Assembly (NCBI RefSeq): GCF_000485595.1
Contig: NW_014577210.1
Coordinates: forward strand, 253,774 to 280,699
DNA from: Priapulus caudatus
Taxonomy: Eukaryota; Priapulida; Priapulimorpha; Priapulimorphida; Priapulidae
DNA: 26,926 nucleotides
Direction of reading: 5' to 3'
Part shown: piece by piece, positions 10,606 to 20,100 of the stretch
Position numbering within the stretch: position 1 is the stretch's first letter
How the letters are laid out: every line of letters starts with the position of its first letter
The notes under the pieces: model-generated
Told to the model about the DNA's origin: nothing
Database searches by the model: none
Seen by the model: only the letters and a program-made list of their open reading frames with translations
Position numbers and translations under genes: made by a program

Positions 10606-11897
10606 TTTCCTCAGTAAGATGACGTTAATGAGAATCTCCTGTGTTACATTAACCGACTCGGACTACAGCGGCTGTACTCAGCCTGTAGAGTGTAGTCCGT
10701 AGCGCACGAATGACCGACTCATTAACACATGCAGTGTTTCTGTGTAACTGCGTGTTAACAGTTAAGCGACCTAAGTGACAAGCTATTTAAAACTCAAGTG
10801 ATATTGTAGTTGATGTTATTGCTTTTGTTCCGACTAATTACTGAACGTCATAAAAGCCACTAAATAACCGAAATACATTCAATGCTATGAAAAATAACAA
10901 CAAACAAGCTAGCACGGCCGCGATTTTACTCCGTTGTGTTTCTCAGAGCAGCGCCACCCCTCGGACACTTTAAGAATATATCCGTTGCATATACTTTATT
11001 TATACTCAGTTTCAGTAGTGTCCACATTTCCTCACTAGTCATGGGTACGAGGGTTAACCCTTGTAGTGAATTACCCTAGAACGGTGCACATGAAAACTTA
11101 TGAATTTTTATTGCCAGCCAAGCTGATTGATTGTTGTTCCAAAACCTGACGTCAAAAAAACATAAAGCTTTGTCGCAAGCTGTTCCCGGCACACTCCTTA
11201 TTTGGCAGAAGATATAATATGGTTTCTCAGCATTTACTCTTGTGAGTAACACCATAGATCACCAATAACCTTATTGCTTGTCCATGGTAACACGTAGTTG
11301 CATTTTTTAGATCCACGGTATGAGAACTAGAAGGATGAAAGGGGGTTGCATCACATGCATAGGTGACGTCACTAAAGGGCGAACATTTATCGTATTTTTT
11401 GCCTCGCGTAAATTTACCAAGAGTGTTTGAGCGGCTGAATAGAAATAAATCTGTTAGGGGCGGCGTTTATAAATCGTTATCTATATTATCCTTTGTTGGA
11501 AACTGGATTTCTACAGCATAATTTATTAATGTAGGTCTACATGTCCACACACCCATCCATTCGTATTAGCATCTTATGCAGGGTCACTTCTGTACACAAG
11601 CATGCGCAACTGCATTATCTTCACATTTGCCGCCATTATGAATAAGCATGTGCTTGTTTTCCTTCATTATGATATAAATCCTCTATCTAGCTAAACGTTA
11701 GGACGAGGAAAGGCGATAAGAATAATATAGGAATACCCGCATCTTATGATATACATGCCCCCATGTTGGTATAACGTTTGGGTTTCCTAAACTTATATAC
11801 TGTACATTTTAACCTCAAATGTAGCTGAACATGCCATTACAATGGTTTAACGAATAATTTTCGAGTAGAAAAACGTATCTGCTAAAATCTCATTTGA
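10606..11897. promoter_or_regulatory. WDR70 upstream region
   Basis: About 1.3 kb between the WDR70 ATG and the end of the proposed small gene, both on the minus strand. A stem-loop lies at 10659-10699: CGGACTACA pairs with TGTAGTCCG, and inside it GGCTG pairs with CAGCC. The rest is AT-rich with no repeat or coding exon that I can support. The WDR70 promoter should lie here, but no TATA box or other core element is convincing. Confidence 0.4.
11522..11527 (-). terminator. Candidate polyadenylation signal for the small two-exon gene
   Basis: AATAAA on the minus strand, about 370 bp after the TAA at 11898-11900. Chance matches are common in this AT-rich DNA. Confidence 0.25.
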
Positions 11898-12595
11898 TTA
11901 TGGATTGAAGTGAATCTCCTTGAGCAGGCTCCATGGCGTTTTAGCAGCGTCATTGGCCGAGGTCCATAAACATTGATCATCGGAATCAAAGTAGGCCTGT
12001 ACGAAAATGCAGCAGAGTCATTCTCACAAAAATATAGACCGATACCTACGTGTCCGAATTGGAAAAATGTAATACGAGCTCATGTTGAATGCAGAGCGTT
12101 TTAATACACGCATTTTTATGATGGGTTGTATTCTGAAGCAACCACAGGTGTGCCCGTGTGTGTCGTCGTCCGCACCGTCAGTCCTTCAATCGCTCGTCCG
12201 TGCGTCCGTCCGTGCGTCTCTCTGTCTGTGCATCTGCCTGCCTTATCAGCACCTAAGTATGCAATTTTTCTCGATATTCCAGTCACGGGCTCGAAGCAGG
12301 TCATGCTAGCAATTTCTGTATATGGGCTTATACAATTGGTTTCGCTGCGGCTAGCAGATAGACATCTCTTGCCGCGGGGGTGTTTCGCCTTTTACATCTT
12401 CGCTCGTCGCGTCCCGGGCCCGGCGCGGCAGCAGTGGCCCGCTGTGATGTAAGAAGAATAGGCGAGCGTTTTTATCGACGGCACTAAGTGCGTCCTGTGT
12501 TGTTCGCTAGAGAATAATATACTCACGCGCGCGCCGTCCCGCCAGAGGTCAGGGTTTTGCGTCAACAACAACAGACGCGCATCCCCATCCGCCAT
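11898..12595 (-). CDS. Proposed two-exon gene for an unrecognised 55-aa protein
   Basis: Exon a is 12595-12527 (ATG, 23 codons, consensus donor GTGAGT). Exon b is 11996-11898 (acceptor CGTACAG, 32 codons plus TAA). The join is phase 0. The product starts MADGDARLLL, continues NPDLWRDGAR, then YFDSDDQCLWTSANDAAK and ends TPWSLLKEIHFNP. It is soluble-looking and rich in acidic residues and Trp, with no signal peptide or membrane segment. I do not recognise the family. Support comes from the start context (ATAATGGCGG), strong splice sites, frame continuity and the amino-acid composition of both exons. The intron (11997-12526) shows no further exon, but a missed middle exon is possible. Expression is unproven. 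Confidence 0.55.
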
Positions 12596-12660
12596 TATTT
12601 CCGCGCACCGATGCCGAGGAAAATGGCGGCGTCTTTACATGTGCGGTGAGTTTTGATTGG
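12550..12660. promoter_or_regulatory. Candidate compact bidirectional promoter with YY1-like ATGGCGG sites
   Basis: Two divergent start codons lie 28 bp apart: ATG at 12595-12593 (minus, ATAATGGCGG) and ATG at 12623-12625 (plus, AAAATGGCGGC). Both sit in the YY1-type AANATGGCGGC context that often marks TATA-less start sites. The flanks are GC- and CpG-rich compared with the AT-rich DNA on either side. Confidence 0.45.
12623..12645 (+). CDS. Possible first coding exon of a divergent gene (MAASLHV...)
   Basis: ATG GCG GCG TCT TTA CAT GTG CG is followed directly by a consensus donor GTGAGT (12646-12651), giving MAASLHV plus an Arg codon split after two bases. The ATG lies in a YY1-like context opposite the minus-strand gene. 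I could not find the next exon between 12652 and 17194, so the product is unknown and the exon may be fortuitous. Confidence 0.3.
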
Positions 12661-14364
12661 CTGTGTATGCGTGCACTTGATAAAGCCGAGCTGCGATGGA
12701 CTAATGGCTCTGATAACGACGCATTGGTAGTGCATCGTACGGCGCTACCGTTGTGGCATACACGACATATACCGTCTGCATATCACGCCGCTTATAATCG
12801 ACTTTCCCACGGCGGCACACCAATTCTTGCGAATCGAAATTTTGCGAAAGAAATTCCGGTTGAGTCGATTTATCTCCAAGTACTAGCCTATTAGTTGTTC
12901 TTGATCTTACAGTTGTATATTATGATTTATAATATTCGATACTACTCCGCGAACTACCTACCTACACACAGCAACACAGTCAACACAGGTTGTGAATCAG
13001 ATGACTTGCGCACAGACAGCACACCACACACAGCACACACAGTAAACATCATCAGACGCCCTTAATACTGCGCACGTGCACCACACACACACAGCACACA
13101 CACACAACCCGCACACACACATGAGGAAATGTATCATACGATACATTCCCAACATGTGAGATCACACACCAGCACACACACACCAACACAGCACACAAGG
13201 TTTGCGTAGGTCTCGGAGACCCAAAATCACCGTTCACGAACGCAAACAAAATACTAAGACTTTTCTGCTCTATGTTATACGCCCCGCTGCGGACACGCGC
13301 ACTTCGACTCGACGCACACACACACACACAAACCCACACGCGTCGTGTGAGGGCGTTTCGCCGACATTTTCACACGCAAAACTCCGAAATGTTACATCGA
13401 CCGACGACGCCGACGACGACGACGACGGACGAACAAAAGAATCGCCGTCGTCGCTGCGCTGCCCTGCGGGTCTACACGTCGATCAAACCCGCCTCGACGA
13501 AAACTCGAGCCTGGTCGCCTCGGAGCGCGAAAGTCGCTCGTACATCGGCGGACCTGATCGAGCCGGCGCTAGATGGTGCCGTCGGCGAGCTAGTACCGGC
13601 GAACGGAGCGCTCCCGCTCGGTGCGTGCTCAACAGACACTTGCTGAAATAATAGACAGCCGAGCAAGGAGAGTGACTGCCCCTTCGTCAGCGGACATTCC
13701 CCGTGCTCTTGAGCGCGGACATTATATCCCGAGGCTTGTTCCTCGGCCCCTACGCTTACTTCCGCGCTACCTTGCGCTATTGTCCGTAACCGGACCTACT
13801 TACCACTTGCCTGCGCACTCGCTTCCAACTTCGCGTGGACGGTCGTCAGGTCGCGCCGCCGCCGGACTACGACGTCGCCGTATCGCATGGGCGGTGGACA
13901 AGCTGGCGCCACGGTCGCGCGGAGTCCGACTGCGACCGTTAACTATTCCAACCTTTGGTGTCCTGGGTGCGGAAAATTTTCATACGATTAAACAATGATT
14001 GAAACAATTAGAAGCCACGCTCTGCATCCTTGATTACTTTCTTTCATGCATGGGTTTGTCTGAAGCCGACTGACGACGACGATTGACAGTCGACTATCGA
14101 CGACGAGAGAGTTGTGATGGTGCGTCATGTTCGTTGACCACGGGTCACATCATCCATTGGAATCCTAAAGCACACTATTGCGCACTGCTGAGCATTGCGC
14201 GGACTGCGACGGGTTCACGCGGGACGCGGTGCAGGCCAGTTCTCTCTTAAGCCGCCTCTACCCGGCACCAACAGCGAGGGACTGTGCGAGCAAGGCGGCG
14301 GTATCTCGTTGTTAGTGAGTGACGAGAAGATGGCGAGGATAGGAGGGACAAAGGGGAGAAGCAA
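12652..14364. other. Region without recognisable gene; CA-rich tracts
   Basis: 12960-13200 and 13310-13345 are CA-rich (ACACACAC, AGCACACACA). From 13380 to 13960 the DNA turns GC-rich and CpG-rich, with several overlapping open frames on both strands that look like no known family. ACGACGACG runs occur near 13405-13430 and 14068. No splice-supported coding exon can be shown. Confidence 0.5.
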
Positions 14365-15672
14365 AGGGGGTAGGTAGGTAGGTAGGTAGGGTACCGGTAG
14401 GTAGGTAGTAGGTAGGTAGGTAGGAGGGTAGGTAGGTAGGTAGGTAGTAGGTAGCGTAGGTAGGTGATAGTAGGAGGTTAGGTAGGTAGGTAGATAGATA
14501 GATAGATAGATAGGTTAGGTAGGTATAGGTCAGGTATTAGGGTAGGCTAGGTAGGGTGAAGGTGGGTCGTAAGCGATCTAGGAAGGTAGGTTTACGGTAA
14601 GGTAGGTAGGTATGACTAGGCTTAGGTAAAAGCTAGGTAGGAGGTAGGGTGAAGTAGTGTAGTGCTACGTGAGGTAGGTATGCCAGGTAGTAAGTAGGGG
14701 TAGGTAAGGGTAGGTATGGTACGATCACACTACAAGGTAGGTTCGGCTTAGGTTAGCCTAGATTTCAGGTAGGTAGGCTAAGATTAGGTAGGCTAGGCTA
14801 AGGATTGTAGGTAGGTAGGTAGGTAAGGCTAGTAGTTAGGCTAGGAGGTAGCAGGCTGAGCTAGCCAGACTAGGTAGGTAGGGGACGCCGGGCCTGGGCG
14901 GGGCCCCGATACACGCGGCTAAACGGGAGGCGGCAGGTGCGGCGGGTGGGTAAGGTAGTAGGTAGCCTAGGTGAGGCATAGGTAGGTAGTAGGTAAGGTT
15001 GGGATAGGTAGGGTAGGGTAGGCATAGGTAGGTAGGTAGGTTAGGTAGTAGTAGGTTTAGGGTCTAGGTAATAGGCGATTAGGTAGGTAGGTAGGTCGGT
15101 TGAGGCTGGGTGGTGGGTAGGTGGTGGTGTGGGTGGGTGGGTGGGTTGGGTGGGTGGTGGGTGGGTGGGTGGGTAATAGGTAGGTTAAGTAGGTAGGTAG
15201 GTAGGTAGGGTAGGTATTAGGTAGGTTAGGTAGGTAGGTAGGTAGGTAGGTTATGCTAGGTAGGTAGGGTAGGTTTAGGTAGAGCATAGGTAGGTAGGTC
15301 AGGTAAGGTAGGTAGGTAGGTAGGTAGGTAGGGTAGGTATGGTAGGTAGGTAGGTAGGTAGGTAGGTAGGGTAGGTAGTAGGTAGGTAGGTAGGTTAAGG
15401 TTAGGTAGTAGGTAGGTAGGTAGTGTAGTAAGGTAGCTTAGGTAGGTAGGTAAGGGAGGTAGGTAGGTAGTGTAGGTAGGAGGTAGGTAGGTAGTAGATT
15501 AGGTAGGTAGGGTAGGTAGGTAGGTGAGGTAGTAGGTAGGTAGGTAGGCATCCACCATAAACCTAGGTATAGGTAGGGTAGGTTAGGTAGGCGTAGGTAG
15601 GTTTAGTGTTAGGTAGGTAGGTAGGTAGGTGGGTATAGGTAGCTAGGTGAGTTAGGTAGGTAGATAGGCCAA
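14365..15672. repeat. Degenerate (TAGG)n minisatellite, about 1.3 kb
   Basis: Nearly continuous TAGG/GGTA units with frequent one- or two-base slips. GGTGGGTGGG variants lie at 15108-15172 and a GATA run at 14491-14512. A GC-rich interruption at about 14881-14950 breaks the pattern abruptly. The phase slips are as expected from noisy single-molecule reads or rapid repeat decay. Confidence 0.92.
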
Positions 15673-16589
15673 GTAGGGTGAGAGGTGGGATGAGTTAAGA
15701 GAGGAGGTAAGAGAGAGAGGGAGGAGTTGGAAAGAAAAGAAGATTTAACGAATCGAGGTCGAATAGGCCGAGCGAGGGAAGTCGGGGGATATGGAGGGCA
15801 AGGAGGGGAGAGGCGTACTAAGGAATGGGAAGAGAGGGTGGCGAACGATCGAACGAGGCTGTGTAGAGGAAAGTGGAGAGGAAGCGAGCGGGTGTAGCGG
15901 AAGCATGGAATGCACCGAGCTAAGGGAGGAAACGAGGATTGGAGGAGGCGAAGGGGATTTGAGAGGGAGAAGGAGAAAGAGGGAGAGCGGAAAGATGCGA
16001 CGCCAGAGGGAGCGAACGGGGATGGCGCACGAGGAGGAAGCGATGAATGGGAGGAGGGAGGAAGGGCGGGAGTGGAAGGAAGGGGAGGAAGAGAAAGCGA
16101 ACGAGCTAAAGGTGCAGCGACTCGAGGATTGGGGAGTAGCTAACAAGCGAGAGGAAGGGAGGAAGCGAGCGAGGAGGGTGGTAGGGAGGGCATGTAGAGA
16201 GAGAGACGAGAGAGAGAGGATAGAACGATAAACGAACGAGCGAGGAAGGGAGGAAAGAATGGGAGAGGCAAGCTATGATGTAGGAGGGGGAGGAGGCGAT
16301 GAGACAAGGCCAAGGGAAGGCAGGAGGGAGGGTGGGAATAAACAGGGAAAACGCGCAAGCGGGAATGTCGACGAAAAAGTACACCAAAGGAGAGAGAGAG
16401 ACGAGAGAGAGAGAGAGAGAGAGAGGGAGAAGAGCGAGAGAGAGAGAGAGAGAGAGAGCGAGAGAAGGGAGAGAGAGAGAGAGAGGAGAAGAGAGAGAGA
16501 GAGGGAGAGAGAGAGGAGAGAGAGCAGAGAGAGAAGGAGAGAGAGCGAGAAAGAGAGCGAGAGAGAGAGACGAGAGAGAGAGACAGGCG

Positions 16590-16625
<36 letters not shown>

Positions 16626-16660
16626 AGAGAGAACAGAGAGAGAGAGAGAGAGAGAGAGAG
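15673..16660. repeat. Polypurine (GA-rich) tract, about 1 kb
   Basis: Mostly A and G on the plus strand, grading from mixed GAGG/GGAA with scattered CGAACGA-type words (15690-16260) into nearly pure (GA)n with short GAGC and GACG interruptions (16390-16660). All open frames here are Arg/Glu or Ser/Leu low-complexity and are not genes. Confidence 0.92.
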
Positions 16661-17194
16661 TGGCTCTGTCAGTCGCCATGCGTACGCCCGCGTGTATATA
16701 TACGTATATCGTGTGTAGACCTATGCGTTATCCGTACAACGTAGAGACGGTTAAGAAGTCAGGCTAACGCGACAGGCGATCTAAAACCCGTCTGTTGCCA
16801 TTCTACCCCGAGCTTGCTGTCACCTACTGAGCGACCCTGGAAGACTGTTCCTTCGGGTGGTCTGGAGCAATAATAAGGGGCGTGCGGGGAGAAACGATTG
16901 TCATGCTGCGATAATGTGACAGTCAGTGTCTAGTCAACACATGTCCCGCCTCGAAGCCGATGCGATTTTCTAACTACATCCTCCTTCGGATATACGATGT
17001 TCTTATTATTACCAACCAAGTATAACCAAATTAGTGCCGAACTGGAATAAAATCACGCTGCCTAGTTTTGGTCACGATATTGACGAGAGTAAAATAGTAA
17101 GACCAAGATCTGTTGCCCACTTCTCACATTCGTCAATACGGTTCACGTCTATAGACGAATAGTGCGCATTTAATTCTCGCTCTTTCTAACGTAG
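16661..17194. other. Unique sequence upstream of the first visible FMO exon
   Basis: About 530 bp of non-repetitive DNA ending in the acceptor TCTTTCTAACGTAG. I searched it for the preceding FMO exon (HS-containing FMO signature, KRV-type strand leading to the NADP motif) and saw none. Confidence 0.5.
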
Positions 17195-20100
17195 GTTTCG
17201 GTAATTCTGCCACGGATATTGCCGTAGAGCTGAGCCATGTCGCCGAACAGGTAAGCAAATAACACGTCGAAGACCGGCATTTCTTTAGCGTTGTTCAGCA
17301 CGTAAATCTAGGTTGCTACTGCGTATATATGCGCTATTATACTAAATGAGGTTAGCGGTCCAGATCGTCAAGAAAGGCGATGTCGCTTCATTAGACAATA
17401 TAATTGATGTACATCGTTTTTCGTCTCATACCCTAATGAGTTCCGTCGGCTCATTAATTTACGTTACCTGTTAATTGCCTGTCCTAGTTCATCCTAGTCG
17501 TACTTAGTATTGCCATTCATACTTATTATACTCAAGTCGTCTTACTATTGTCCCTCTCCTTGTCCCCCCCCCATGTCCTCCTTCTCTCCTGTTCACGATT
17601 TCTTTTTTTATCGTCATCGTATTCTTTCTGATCACTTTACCTGCTCTCCTTGTTCGGTTCTCCCCTCTGCCTTCTTCTCATCCTCTCAGCTTCCTTATCC
17701 CTTCCTTCGCTTCTACCCTTTTCCCCTATTTTCCTCCTCCACCGCCTTATTCCAATTTTATACGGCTTCATCGTCGTCGTCTTCATTGTCGTCATCATCA
17801 TCGTTGTCGTCACACTTATCGTCATCATCGTCGTCGGTGTCGGCGTCGTCGCCATCGTCGTCATCGTTATTTTCATCGTCGTCGCGGTTGTCGTTGTCGT
17901 CGTCGTCGTTGTCGTCATCGGTATCGTCGTCGCTGCTGTCGTCGTCATCGTCGTCGCTGTCGTCATCGGCATCGTCGTCGCTGTCGTCGTCGTCGTCACG
18001 GCATACGCGTTGCCCGCAGGTCTTTATCAGCACACGGCGTGGCGCCTGGGTCGTCGGCAAGAAGGGACCGTTCGGCATACCAACGGACGTCATCGCCAAC
18101 AGCCGCGTCGCCTTCGCCATGCCGCGCGCTCTACTACAGTGGCTCCGTCGAGTGCTATGCGCCCAGACGTCACCTTCCACCACGATCATTACGGCGTTAA
18201 AGCCTGCGACATAAGGGCGTATGACGTCAGCCGCGAATAGGTGCATATGACGTCCACGTCCATCACGATCATAACGGCGTTAAGCCTCGACATAGGTGCG
18301 GTATGACGTCAGGCGCGCGACATAGGTGCATATGACGTCACCTCCACACGATGCAGTACGGCGTTAAGGCCTCCGACATAGGTGCGTATGGCGTCAGGCC
18401 GCGACATAGGTGCATATGGCGTCACCTTCCACCACGATGCGTACGGCGTTAAGCCTCGACACTAGGGTGGCGTATGACAGTCAAGGCGCCGGCGAGCATA
18501 CGGACGGTGCGTCATGACGTCAGGCCGCAGCGACATAGGTCGTAATGACGTCAACACCGGCGCGCACATACGCGTGCGTATGGCGTCAGGCTTCGGAATA
18601 GGTGGACGGCATGCCGTGCAGAGGCCGCGACATAGGTGCGCATGGGACGTTCAAGACCGCGACATAAGTGCGCATGACGTCCAGACCGCAACATAGGTGC
18701 GTATGCCGTCAGACGGCGACATTGTGCGTATGACGTCAGGTCGCGCATAAGTGTGTATGGCGTCAAGCCTCGACGTAGGTGCGTATGACGTCAGACCAGC
18801 GACATAGGTGCGTATGGCGTCAGCCGACGACATAGGTGCGTTATGAGTCAGACGCGACATAGGTGGCGTATGAGCGTCAAGGCCGCGAGATAGGTGCGTA
18901 CTGGCGTCAGTCGCGACACTAGGTGGTACTGACGTCAGTCCGCGGAACATATGGGCGTATGACGTCGCAGGCCGCGACATAGGTGCGTAATGACGTCCAG
19001 CTGCGACATAGAGTCCGTATGGCGTCAGGCCGCGACCATAGTTCGCAGCCACGGAACCCTGGTATACTTGCAAATCGTACTGCATGTGTGTAAGTCCGAA
19101 CGTGATCAATGTTTTCTCCGTTCGCGCTCGCGGCGAATCTTTTAGAACGTACGTCTCACTGACAACACAAGATTAACGACATGCAGAGAACGATTAGTTG
19201 GTCGGTTATCGGTAGAGTAACGGTAAGTTTTATGCTCATAGGGTCTATGATCCCCCAGGGTACTAATCGGAGGGTACGCCTGGGTACGGTTCGAGATATA
19301 TCGGAACGTACGGCGTCTGCATTGGTAACTATCTGATATGGTTAGGGTTACGGGTGTAGGGATAATAGGCCCGTAGGCGAACTCCTACACTCGTATATAC
19401 TATTATGAGTAGTCGAGGTACGCGTCCGGCAATATAGATAGGCAAAGGGTACGTTCCGATATATCGCAACCGTAGCCCAGGGTACCCTCCGATAGTACCC
19501 TGGGAGACATAGACCCTCTCAGCGTAAGTTATCGGATTAGGAACAATTACGAGGTCAGAGGAGCGCAGCACGCATGACTACTGACAGGTGGCTAATATGT
19601 GTAGATATAACTGTGATATAGATATAAGTGTGATATAGATATAAGTGTGATATAGATATAAGTGTGATATAGATATAAGTGTGATATAGATATAAGTGTG
19701 TGATACAGATATAAGTGTGATATAGATATAAGTGTGATATAGATATAAGTGTGATATATATATAAGTGTGATATAGATATAAGTGTGAGAGAGCTGCTGC
19801 TGCTCTATGATGATGATGCTGATGACGGCGGCTGTGGTGTGCAGCCACGCGCGCATCATCTGCGCCTGTTGTAATTGAATCGCGAAGCCACGTCGGTAAC
19901 ACGAGTATGTCCAACGTGCGACAGAGCGCTGGAGGCACATCCGACGATCCACGACGACCTGCCGCACCGCATACTGAACGGATCCTTACAGGTTCGACCT
20001 CACGTGCGCAAGTTCACCGAGACGTGCGTCATCTTCGAGGATGGCAGCGTAGAGCGCGTCGACGCCGTCATACTTGCTACAGGTGAGTATAGATGGCGCT

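Noticed and set aside
13940-13975. TGGTGTCCTGGGTGCGG as a retroelement primer-binding site after an LTR
   Set aside because: No LTR boundaries, no second LTR and no gag/pol-like frame downstream.
13202-13998. Overlapping GC-rich open frames of 64-149 aa
   Set aside because: No recognisable motif, no convincing splice sites, and frames are open on both strands because of high GC.
14285-14325. GGGISLLVS-like peptide as the missing FMO FAD-binding exon
   Set aside because: Too short and lacks the GxGxxG pattern; no splice-site support.
14365-15672. Interstitial telomere repeat
   Set aside because: The unit is TAGG, not TTAGGG or TTAGG in steady register; occasional TTAGG words arise by slippage.
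15745-16744. Arg/Glu-rich and Ser/Leu-rich open frames
   Set aside because: Produced by the (GA)n tract on both strands.
17758-18246. Minus-strand poly-Asp open frame
   Set aside because: Antisense of the (TCG)n tract and the FMO exon.
18187-19041. CRISPR array
   Set aside because: The units are contiguous with no unique spacers, in a eukaryotic intron.
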